A stretch of DNA of 64,000 nucleotides, from the NCBI RefSeq assembly GCF_021295315.1, contig NZ_JAIMJA010000006.1:179064-243063 (forward strand), written 5' to 3'. Positions 56,787 to 64,000 of the stretch are shown here, in pieces. The DNA comes from Motilimonas cestriensis. Lineage in GTDB: Bacteria; Pseudomonadota; Gammaproteobacteria; Enterobacterales; CBDFNC01. Within the stretch, counting starts at the first letter, position 1. Each line of letters opens with the position of its first letter. The notes beneath the pieces were generated by a model. That model did not search any database, was not told the DNA's origin, and saw only the letters and a list, made by a program, of their open reading frames with translations. The translations under genes were made by a program, and so were the position numbers.

Positions 56787-58337
56787 GTGTATAGCTACCG
56801 AGTAAGAAATTTAAGAAGTTTTAGCGATGATCCTAACTCTGAATATATTGAAATATGTCCGTTGACTATATTTATTGGAACAAATAGTTGTGGAAAAAGC
56901 TCTTTACTAAGAACTTTTCCTTTACTTAGACAATCAATCGAGTCACACACGAGTGGCCCTATTCTTTGGTATGGTAAATATGTCGACTATGGTGCATTTT
57001 CTGAAGCCAAGAATAAATCTTCTTCTAGCGAGATTATATTCTTTGATTACAAATTTGATTTGAGAGGGGACTCATCTCTTTCATTTAGCCAAAATGAAGA
57101 TCTCTCTGTTGATTTAAGCCTAGGTGTTACAGGAATAGAGAAAAGCACCGTTTTTGATTCGTTAACTGTGAAAGCTTTAGGGGTTGAAGTTAGTGTTAAA
57201 TATAATGAGGATGGAGCTTTTAATGTTTACGTGAATGGTGAAATTACTGATGCGATCTTAACTGTTAACAATAAGAAATCTCAAGGTTTTATACCAAGTA
57301 TTTCTTTGTTAGGCTGGCGTGGTGGCGCTGAGGGATGTGATTTGGGGGATGTAGAGAATTCAGAGGATATTGAATTAAATTATTATGAGTTGATAGATAA
57401 ATACAATTATTACCAAGCTATTAGTCGGGATGGTGTTAAAAGGTTATATGAGACTCTTAGCTCAAAGTTGCAAGGTGATTATGAAAACTTTTATGATTTT
57501 GAAAGAGAGTTTTTGAATGGGTTTTATTTTGATGGGATAGAGTCTGTTTCAGAATTCGATTCGTTTTCTTTATTGTCAAAAGAAGAGCTTTTTAATGTGC
57601 AGAAGGAATTGTTGGTAGCATATTTCCCCACTTTTATCGATGAGGTTAATCACTATTTTGAATGCTATTTTCAACGGGTTAAGTATATAGCTCCATTAAG
57701 ATCTACAGCGGAAAGGTTTTATAGATTTCAAGATTTACATATTGATGAAGTAGACCATACTGGCTCAAACTTGGCTATGGTCTTGAGGAATTTATCTAAC
57801 CATCAAATGCGTCTATTCAAAGATTGGAGTCTAAATAATTTTGGTTTTGAGGTGTATGTACCAGTTAGTGATAGTTTGCATTATGAAATACTTATTAATA
57901 TTGATGGTCAGGAAACTAATATAAGTGATATGGGGTTTGGGTTTTCACAAATCTTACCTATAATAACTTCAATATGGCTAACTGAATACTCAAAGTCAAA
58001 TCCATTGAGTATAAGAGGGAGAATTCCCATAACGTATGTTATTGAGCAGCCAGAACTTCATTTACACCCAAAGATGCAGGCAACATTAGCAAAAGTATTT
58101 GCAAAAGTTGCGATGTTTAAAAGAAATATTGGTTCACCAATAAATATTATTTTTGAAACGCATAGTAAGACTATGATTGATGCGTTAGGTGATGTTGTTG
58201 AAGAATATGGGGGGAGAGAGTCTATTAATATTGTTATTTTGGAGAAGGAAAATAATATAACAAAAGTAACTCAAACTGGTTTTGATGATGAAGGTGATTT
58301 ATTGAAGTGGCCTATTGGTTTCTTCTCAGGTAGATGA
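56787..58337 (+). CDS. DUF3696-type AAA ATPase (SMC/OLD-like), candidate defence gene
   Basis: A 516-residue ABC/OLD-type ATPase. Walker A is FIGTNSCGKSSLL (about 30-42), the signature region ISDMGFGFSQILP is near 380, Walker B is YVIEQPELHLHP, and the switch histidine is in FETHSK. The end GDLLKWPIGFF is the DUF3696 type of terminus. The DNA is visibly more AT-rich than the core. It is 3 bases before the next gene, so the two are co-translated. Similar ATPases pair with nucleases in anti-phage systems. Confidence 0.82.
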   Translation: MYSYRVRNLRSFSDDPNSEYIEICPLTIFIGTNSCGKSSLLRTFPLLRQSIESHTSGPILWYGKYVDYGAFSEAKNKSSSSEIIFFDYKFDLRGDSSLSFSQNEDLSVDLSLGVTGIEKSTVFDSLTVKALGVEVSVKYNEDGAFNVYVNGEITDAILTVNNKKSQGFIPSISLLGWRGGAEGCDLGDVENSEDIELNYYELIDKYNYYQAISRDGVKRLYETLSSKLQGDYENFYDFEREFLNGFYFDGIESVSEFDSFSLLSKEELFNVQKELLVAYFPTFIDEVNHYFECYFQRVKYIAPLRSTAERFYRFQDLHIDEVDHTGSNLAMVLRNLSNHQMRLFKDWSLNNFGFEVYVPVSDSLHYEILINIDGQETNISDMGFGFSQILPIITSIWLTEYSKSNPLSIRGRIPITYVIEQPELHLHPKMQATLAKVFAKVAMFKRNIGSPINIIFETHSKTMIDALGDVVEEYGGRESINIVILEKENNITKVTQTGFDDEGDLLKWPIGFFSGR

Positions 58338-58340
58338 ATT

Positions 58341-59471
58341 ATGTATATAACGGTTAAAAACTGTATTCCTGAAGATTATAAGAATAATTTATCGAAACTT
58401 GAGGCTGTAGATAGGATATTGGAGTTTCATGGTAAAAGGTTGCATGTGGTATATTCGCCTAAGACAATGTTATTATCTATACTGAAATCTTCATTGTATG
58501 GGGAAAGGCAAAAGAAATACGCAAGTGATCTTTTAGAGAATAAAAGAGAGATAGGTTCAGTTAAAAACAATATTAATCTAAAGTTCGTTTTTGATTTTGA
58601 TTGCGAAAGTGAAGATGTTTTTGTGTCTGATGAATTTGGTGTTAAAACTGTTTATTTATCTTATTCTTATGCAAGTTGTCCCTCTATAAGTCACGGTGTG
58701 TTCCTTTTATGTGAGGATTTGAGTGATTGTCATTTTTATAGATTTACAGGTGAACTTTATGCCTATAAAAATATTGGTCGCTCTGTAAAGACAAAGTTTA
58801 ATTTTATTGATGGGGGGGGATCTCGAACCTATAAAAAATATAAAAAAATTTTTGATTGTAAGGAATTTGCTCTTTGTATTGTTGATAGTGATAAAGCTCA
58901 TCCAAAGGGAGCTGAGGGCGATACATCAAAAAGTTTCTCTCCATTTCGAGGGCATCGAGGGTTTGCTAAAAACCAAGAGTGCATTGTTGCTGATTTTCAT
59001 GAAGTTGAATGTTTAATTCCTGAGGTTTTACTTCAGGATGTCTTACCAAATAAAATTGATGCTATTGATGAGATTCGAAATCTGGATAAGTTTAGTAATT
59101 ATGAATTCAGAAAATATTTCGATCATAAAAATGGATTGAAGTTATCGGAAGCTTTGTCTTTAGATAATATGTATAAAAGTAATTTTTGGAGCAATGTTTT
59201 CTCTAGTTATGATTTAGTAAATAGTAAGCCATGTTGGAAAGAAAAGATTTGTATAAATAATGAAAAAAGTAAAGAGTGTAATAGTTGCATTAAGATTGAT
59301 GGGCTTGGTGAGCATTCTTTAGTTAAAAGTATAGAATATTTAGAAAGAACTAATCTGTGTGATTTTCAAAAAAACTTTTCGCCTTACATCAAGGAGCAAT
59401 GGTCGATTTTAGGAAAATCAGTTTTTAGTTGGGGTTGTGTAATTGGACTACCTAAAGCTAGAGCTACTTAG
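58341..59471 (+). CDS. Putative TOPRIM-like effector paired with the ATPase
   Basis: A 376-residue protein of no family I can name. Its middle follows the TOPRIM order: GVFLLCEDLSDCHFY (E125, D129), FNFIDGGGS, FALCIVDSDK (D182, D184), then FHEVECLIPE (E221, E223). These fit the acidic metal-site pattern of OLD/DUF4435-type nucleases. A cysteine group C298, C304, C313, C316 may bind zinc. The C-terminus is helical. Nuclease action on phage or host nucleic acid is inferred from the motifs and the ATPase partner. Confidence 0.6.
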   Translation: MYITVKNCIPEDYKNNLSKLEAVDRILEFHGKRLHVVYSPKTMLLSILKSSLYGERQKKYASDLLENKREIGSVKNNINLKFVFDFDCESEDVFVSDEFGVKTVYLSYSYASCPSISHGVFLLCEDLSDCHFYRFTGELYAYKNIGRSVKTKFNFIDGGGSRTYKKYKKIFDCKEFALCIVDSDKAHPKGAEGDTSKSFSPFRGHRGFAKNQECIVADFHEVECLIPEVLLQDVLPNKIDAIDEIRNLDKFSNYEFRKYFDHKNGLKLSEALSLDNMYKSNFWSNVFSSYDLVNSKPCWKEKICINNEKSKECNSCIKIDGLGEHSLVKSIEYLERTNLCDFQKNFSPYIKEQWSILGKSVFSWGCVIGLPKARAT

Positions 59472-59639
59472 TTTTGATAATCAGAGGGCTTCTAAATTAC
59501 TTCCTGTGTCAGCAGTAAGTAGGCGAGAGGCTTTTATAACAGTTTGAAATGTTTTTTCTTGGGTTGAATTAACAGGATCCCTTGCTAAGTTGGGGGATCT
59601 TTTGCCTCACTACCTTAACCGTTATTAAAGTTCATTTGT

Positions 59640-60056
59640 ATGTACCACTTCACCATCAAGTCATCAAATACATCAGCCTCACTGACCTTTTGTGAGCGAG
59701 ATGGTGACTATTATTCGGTTATTTATGACAGCCCTGCAATCAAGCTTAAAAAACGAGTTTGGGGCTATTCGGATGGCGGACTTTTGGTGGATCTTTTTGC
59801 GTATATTGCTAAACAATGGAAGGGGTGGGATGGGCTTCAAACTTGGGGTTCAATAGAGGAAGATTTCGGTTTGTCGGCATCATGTGATCATTTAGGCCAT
59901 GTCATGCTACATCTATCATTTATCGAAAATGATGGCCCTGAAGTTTGGCAAGCAAAGGTTGATATAGGGTTAGATTCTGGTCAAATGGATGAAGTAGCCG
60001 ATAACGTCCGTCATTTTTTTCGTGATAAATGCCTAAACATGCTGTCTATCAAATAG
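59640..60056 (+). CDS. DUF6228-family protein
   Basis: A 138-residue protein with the family core: AKQWKGWDGLQTWGSIEEDFGL, then SASCDHLGHVMLHLSF, and a terminal VADNVRHFF. DUF6228 proteins are small and often found near toxin/immunity or mobile loci; their role is unknown. It follows the ATPase cassette by 168 bases. Its base composition is closer to the core than the cassette's. Confidence 0.7.
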   Translation: MYHFTIKSSNTSASLTFCERDGDYYSVIYDSPAIKLKKRVWGYSDGGLLVDLFAYIAKQWKGWDGLQTWGSIEEDFGLSASCDHLGHVMLHLSFIENDGPEVWQAKVDIGLDSGQMDEVADNVRHFFRDKCLNMLSIK

Positions 60057-60199
60057 AGCTACCTCCTGTGAACCGCAATGCACAGCTCTCAATAATGCTA
60101 AATAATGAGAGCCAGAGGGCGTAAACCGTACTTCTTAGTTGAGCTGGGCTAATCTGAATCATATCCTAGTGCTACGTTTGTCATCATAAGTGATTGTTT

Positions 60200-61147
60200 A
60201 TGAAGTCTCGCTGCTTTTATTTACCCTCTGAAATATCTAATGTGACCAGCTTGTTAGCAGGTGATTTGCTTGATGCGGTCGCTCGGGAAAATCTGACGCT
60301 GTGTGCTTGGGTTGAAGACAGAAACTTAGGCCTGATTGGTAAAGGTAAGTTGTTACTCGGTACGTTTGATTATTGTGGTTGTATTGGCTTGAATGCTGAG
60401 CAAAGTAAGCAATTACTTTGCTATAACAAAAAGGTGCAGCTTGAATCATTTATGGTGCTTGAGCCTGAGTTAATCACTGGTATTGATGATTGTCGATCGC
60501 AATTTTCCCACCTAAATAGCACACAATTTTCAGGTGTTGATTATCAACCCAAAGTACCAAAACAGCCTTTTTTGGCAACGCCAAGTGTGGCTGAAATTAG
60601 CGACTTTACGCGTGGCAATCAAACCGCTTTTAACCAAATGAAAGCCGCGCAAGAAGCAGGTGATCATTCAGGTGCATTTAACTCATTTCTTAACGCCTTT
60701 ACTCCAAAAGAAACCAAATTAGGTTATGTCAGCTTAACCATTAAACCCGATCAGTTGCGCTTTGATATTCGTGATATTGAGCATGTGTTTGGTTCAGAAT
60801 GTTTAAATGCAGAGGTTTTACGTAATCTAGGATTATCTACCGATAACAAACCCGCTCAAGCGTTATCCAAAGAGCCAAGAATTGAAATAAATGAAATCAA
60901 AATAATCATTTCTCGTATTATAAAGGCTTATCCGAACTTAGGTTCTCGTGCTGTTTGGAATTTACTGCGAAAAGACGTGATGTTAGATGATCCTATCTAT
61001 GATACAGACGATGTTATTAGGGTGATGAGCGGCGATAGCATTAGTTGGTTTGGCTTAAGCCAAGATTCCGTTCGCGAAATGACCTATAAAACTTTCCAGA
61101 ATTATGTTTATGTCGTTAAAAATGGTTTGAAAAAGATCCCCAACTAG
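60200..61147 (+). CDS. Unknown protein of the island, about 315 residues
   Basis: No family recognised. The N-terminal 90 residues are beta-rich; the C-terminal third (ARIIKAYPNLGSRAVWNLLR-like helices, then ISWFGLSQDSVREMTYKTFQ) looks helical and could bind DNA. I chose the ATG at 60200; a TTG at 60194 is also in frame. It precedes the alpA-rep cluster on the same strand. Confidence 0.6.
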   Translation: MKSRCFYLPSEISNVTSLLAGDLLDAVARENLTLCAWVEDRNLGLIGKGKLLLGTFDYCGCIGLNAEQSKQLLCYNKKVQLESFMVLEPELITGIDDCRSQFSHLNSTQFSGVDYQPKVPKQPFLATPSVAEISDFTRGNQTAFNQMKAAQEAGDHSGAFNSFLNAFTPKETKLGYVSLTIKPDQLRFDIRDIEHVFGSECLNAEVLRNLGLSTDNKPAQALSKEPRIEINEIKIIISRIIKAYPNLGSRAVWNLLRKDVMLDDPIYDTDDVIRVMSGDSISWFGLSQDSVREMTYKTFQNYVYVVKNGLKKIPN

Positions 61148-61215
61148 TTGCCCAACTAGCTGCCCAAGCCCCTTGGGTAAATTATGGTGTCTCTCAGTCA
61201 ACCACTGGAGATACC
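61139..61215. promoter_or_regulatory. Repeats and inverted repeats in front of the AlpA-like gene
   Basis: CCCAACTAGTTG and CCCAACTAGCTG lie in tandem (61139-61162), followed by the palindrome CCCAAGCCCCTTGGG (61163-61177). GGTGTCTC at 61186 and its near-inverse GAGATACC at 61208 flank the space before the ATG at 61219. These look like operator or terminator elements. Confidence 0.5.
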
Positions 61216-61218
61216 AAG

Positions 61219-61449
61219 ATGAACATATCTAACAAACGCGCCCTTAATGAACAAGAAACCGCTTTATACATCGGCATGAGCCGATCTTTTTTGCGTCAAT
61301 CGCGCATGGACGGCGAGCGCGCAAACCGCACCATTGCCCCGCCATTTATAAAAATTGGTCGTGCGGTGCGTTACTTAAGAGAAGATTTAGATAATTGGCT
61401 AAACAGTCAGCGTAAGTTGGTTCACCTTAGTCAAGCGGGAGAAATGTAA
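61219..61449 (+). CDS. AlpA-like helix-turn-helix regulator/excisionase
   Basis: A 76-residue protein with a MerR/excisionase-type fold: LNEQETALYIGMSRSFLRQ, then PPFIKIGRAVRYLREDLDNWL. Such proteins act in satellites and prophages as excisionases or transcription activators. It overlaps the next ORF by one base (TAATG). Confidence 0.85.
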   Translation: MNISNKRALNEQETALYIGMSRSFLRQSRMDGERANRTIAPPFIKIGRAVRYLREDLDNWLNSQRKLVHLSQAGEM

Positions 61450-61718
61450 TGACCAACTCTCAAGTAACATTAACCCCTGAACAATTAACTATTTTAGCTT
61501 GGCTTGCCAAGGGCAACTTTATTGAAATTTGCTCGGATTACTGTGCCAATCAAGGCGATATATATTTGTCTGCTCCGCTTGAGGTGAGGGTATTTGATAA
61601 GACGGTGCGCAAGTTGTTGCGTGAAGGCCTGATTGAATTTCAAAGCGTGACTTATTTTGGCGTGCGCTGGGATAAGTTTGTGATCACTGCAAAAGGGGAG
61701 GGGCGTGTATGTGGTTAA
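61449..61718 (+). CDS. Small winged-helix-like protein
   Basis: An 89-residue protein between alpA and rep. Pattern LTPEQLTILAWLAKG ... DKTVRKLLREGLIEF ... FVITAKGEGRV suggests a winged helix. It may be a copy-number or replication accessory factor. It overlaps rep by 10 bases. Family not recognised. Confidence 0.6.
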   Translation: MTNSQVTLTPEQLTILAWLAKGNFIEICSDYCANQGDIYLSAPLEVRVFDKTVRKLLREGLIEFQSVTYFGVRWDKFVITAKGEGRVCG

Positions 61719-63316
61719 TTGAAAATAAATTGAAGCTGGTGGACTGGGATGATCGCCAGTTTGTTAACGGCATTATTAGCCATTTACCCTATGACCTTCA
61801 GCGCACTGTGTTTGAATTCTACATGGGCATTGATGGCAAGCGTCAGCGCAATATTTGGTTACGTGAAACCAAGAGTGAATTAGTTAAACGCTTGCCTATT
61901 TCGTTTGAACGGTTGAATTTGAACTGTGATGAAGATGAAATAAAGATTGAAGCCAAAAAGCATAGTCGGGCGGTGCTGGATATTTTAGGGTCAGTTGGGC
62001 ATGATTATCCTGAGCTTTACCCTATGCTAGAGGGTTACGTTAAACCTTTAGGTATTAAGCCGCCTAGCTTAGATGCCTATAGCTTAGAAGGTTGTGTCTC
62101 AAGGCTAAAAGATATTAGTTGGTGGATGCGGCGTTTGCGCCGTTTTCACATGCGGGCAATTGAAACCGTGTTCCATGCTATAGGCCAAGTTAACCGTAAG
62201 TTAGGCATATACTGTTCGCATCATACGGTTAATGTACGCATTAATCAGAAGCATAAAAGCCGTGAATGGCTTGAAGCCACGATTGCCACTAATGATGAAG
62301 GGCAATCGTTTAGCTTGTTAGAGCTAAGCCAAATGGGCGTAGCTGATCCTAAAATCCGTAAAACTGAATTGATGGTGCGCGCGCGTGGCTTTGAAGATTT
62401 ATCACTTGAGTTAAACCATGTTTCCGCCTTCTTAACCATTACTTGCCCGTCTAAATATCATCGCTGCTATGCGAAAACAGGGCAGAAGAACCCGAACTGG
62501 CAAGGCTATACACCCCTAGATGGACAGGCCTATTTAAACCGTCTTTGGGTTAAAGTACGGTCTAAGTTGCAACGCGAAGGCGTAAGATTTTACGGCTTTC
62601 GGGTTGCTGAGCCGCAACATGACGGTACACCCCATTGGCACTTGTTATTATTTGTTGAGCCTGATAAGTACGATGTGATGGTTCAAGTCATGCGCACTTA
62701 TGCCTTACAAGAAGATGGTGATGAACATGGCGCGCAGCAACACCGCTTTACTGAGGTGAAAATTGACCCTGAAAAAGGTTCGGCCACGGGTTACATTGCT
62801 AAGTACATTTCTAAAAATATTGATGGTGAGAATTTAGATTCAGGCATTTACGGCGAAGACCCAAAAGAAGCCGCTGTGCGCGTTGAAGCGTGGGCGTCAT
62901 GTTGGGGCATTCGTCAGTTTCAACAATTAGGCGGTTGTTCGGTAACGGTATGGCGCGAGCTACGTAGGCTTAAAGCCTTAACCGATGATGCAGACCCTAA
63001 GCTAGTCGATATTCTCAACGCCGCTGACGATGGCGACTGGATGCGTTACACCCAATTAATGGGCGGGGTATTTTGCCCTAGAGCTAAACAAGCCTTTAGA
63101 CCACATTATGACATTACCTTTGACAAACAAACGGGTGAGATAAACCACAGCCAGTATTCAGCCAATGAACTGATCCAAAGCCTAAAAGGCATAGTCGCTG
63201 ATGGCAAAGTGTTTATCTCACGCATTTTTCGTTGGAAGCTTGAAACAAAGTACACCTTTGTTGACTATGCCAAGCTTCACCCCGCTGCTGCTCCTAACTT
63301 GGAGTTCTGTGAATAA
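61709..63316 (+). CDS. rep: HUH replication endonuclease (phage GPA family)
   Basis: A 535-residue protein with the GPA-family order: LTITCPSKYHRCYAK (motif 1), HDGTPHWHLLLF (HUH metal site), and YIAKYISKNIDG (paired catalytic Tyr, YxxxY). This initiates rolling-circle replication as in P2 and phiX174. It shows that the element can replicate independently after excision. Confidence 0.92.
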   Translation: MWLIENKLKLVDWDDRQFVNGIISHLPYDLQRTVFEFYMGIDGKRQRNIWLRETKSELVKRLPISFERLNLNCDEDEIKIEAKKHSRAVLDILGSVGHDYPELYPMLEGYVKPLGIKPPSLDAYSLEGCVSRLKDISWWMRRLRRFHMRAIETVFHAIGQVNRKLGIYCSHHTVNVRINQKHKSREWLEATIATNDEGQSFSLLELSQMGVADPKIRKTELMVRARGFEDLSLELNHVSAFLTITCPSKYHRCYAKTGQKNPNWQGYTPLDGQAYLNRLWVKVRSKLQREGVRFYGFRVAEPQHDGTPHWHLLLFVEPDKYDVMVQVMRTYALQEDGDEHGAQQHRFTEVKIDPEKGSATGYIAKYISKNIDGENLDSGIYGEDPKEAAVRVEAWASCWGIRQFQQLGGCSVTVWRELRRLKALTDDADPKLVDILNAADDGDWMRYTQLMGGVFCPRAKQAFRPHYDITFDKQTGEINHSQYSANELIQSLKGIVADGKVFISRIFRWKLETKYTFVDYAKLHPAAAPNLEFCE

Positions 63317-63827
63317 GTGTATTTAGTTTTGGGTATTCACAAAGTCGATTATAAAATTGACCCGTTTTAGAATTGTATATAGATATTCGACCTTTACCGA
63401 TAAAAGCTACTCTTTCATTAAACGCTTTGGTATTTATTTCATCTAAATTATTCGGATTAAATTTTTTCATGTGCTCTAGCTTCTCATTTGAGTCGATATG
63501 GTTGACGCATGGTGAATTTTTAAAGTATTCGGAGTGAATTACTAACTCCTTTGTAAATGATTGGCTTGTCTCGCTATTTTTTATTACTCCAGCAATTATG
63601 AAGCAAAAAGTGGCTGTACTAATTAAGCCTATAGCTCGAAATACATTAGCCACATTTGGCCTGCTTTTCTTGAAGTTGGACCTGAATTCATTAATGAAAG
63701 GGTACACAGATCCAATGCTAACAATGAAGGATAAAATGAGGAAAAAGAACATTATACTGTAGATCATTGAGACGATATCTAGGGCATCAGGTATGAGTGC
63801 CGGATCAATTCCTGTAAGGGTGTTCAC
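63294..63827 (-). CDS. Unknown membrane protein at island right side
   Basis: A 177-residue protein with two membrane segments (about 20-42 and 64-84) and a hydrophilic C-terminal half with a few cysteines. GTG start at 63827. Its 3' end overlaps the end of rep on the other strand by 23 bases. No family recognised; exclusion or cargo functions are possible. Confidence 0.55.
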   Translation of the reverse strand: MNTLTGIDPALIPDALDIVSMIYSIMFFFLILSFIVSIGSVYPFINEFRSNFKKSRPNVANVFRAIGLISTATFCFIIAGVIKNSETSQSFTKELVIHSEYFKNSPCVNHIDSNEKLEHMKKFNPNNLDEINTKAFNERVAFIGKGRISIYNSKTGQFYNRLCEYPKLNTLIHRTPS

Positions 63828-64000
63828 TTTTTCAGATGCGACTAAAAAAGTGATTTTATATATAAATATAGATCCGTCATTCCGCAGCTAATTCCAGATT
63901 TAAAATAGTGTGATCGCGTGATCATTTCTGCGCAATTTTGCAAACACCCTATTGACCGCGATCCCCTATTTTGATCTATTACTGCTATTTAACGGTCGCT
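63828..64000. other. Non-coding stretch at window end, possible origin region
   Basis: AT-rich, with repeated GATC words (TGATCGCGTGATCA at about 63910) and two CCCTATT...GATC repeats near 63947 and 63966. It follows rep, where a double-strand origin may lie, but no nick site can be identified. Confidence 0.35.

Noticed and set aside
60237..60449. 70-codon minus-strand frame inside the unknown island gene
   Set aside because: Shadow of the longer plus-strand frame, which has consistent codon use.

Overview
The window is chromosomal DNA of a gammaproteobacterium. The gene set and order (gpmI-envC-yibQ, yibN-secB-gpsA, yrfG/nudE/hslR/hslO/pckA around a complete gspC-N cluster, sthA-yijD, tdh-kbl) fit the Alteromonadales/Shewanella neighbourhood. 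The genus cannot be fixed from sequence alone. Base composition looks moderate in the core and clearly AT-rich in part of the right-hand island.

Layout. 1-10.2 kb: end of panZ, a YkgJ-type protein, yibQ-envC-gpmI (cell division and glycolysis), yibN, secB-gpsA, nfuA, comF/bioH, and two small genes (a flagellar-rod-like protein and a SprA-type metalloprotease). 10.2-16.6 kb: a REP cluster, then tex, greB, pckA, hslO and hslR, all on the minus strand. 16.9-28.4 kb: one uninterrupted plus-strand type II secretion operon, gspC to gspN. 28.4-45.4 kb: a second REP cluster, RNase Z, a DKNYY-repeat protein, yrfG, nudE-cysQ, a zinc-ribbon protein, an NSS transporter, an RND pump with its fusion protein and divergent TetR regulator, a third REP cluster, sthA, yijD, a CbiX-like protein, a second Gre-family protein and a LysR regulator. 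45.4-54.8 kb: an S41 protease, tdh-kbl, then GGDEF protein -> pepsin-like aspartic protease -> tandem avidin-like protein on the minus strand, and yddG.

55.27 kb to the end: an integrated mobile element. Its left boundary is a displaced 3' half of a tRNA-Ile2-like (CAU) gene that still sits in front of its own terminator. Next come a tyrosine recombinase, an AT-rich two-gene cassette (DUF3696-type ATPase plus a TOPRIM-like protein), a DUF6228 protein, an unknown protein, an AlpA-like regulator, a small winged-helix-like protein and an HUH replication endonuclease. The element looks like a rolling-circle satellite or plasmid-like island with defence cargo. Its right end lies beyond the window.

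Most unusual points: (1) a bacterial pepsin homologue 14 bp upstream of a protein made of two avidin-like domains; (2) the ATPase/TOPRIM cassette, which resembles split OLD or PARIS-type defence but is not one I can name; (3) a 95-bp tandem duplication between the RND pump and its fusion protein that creates two 32-codon ORFs, each overlapping the next start codon; (4) three REP clusters with GTAG heads sharing a composite unit of about 95 bp.
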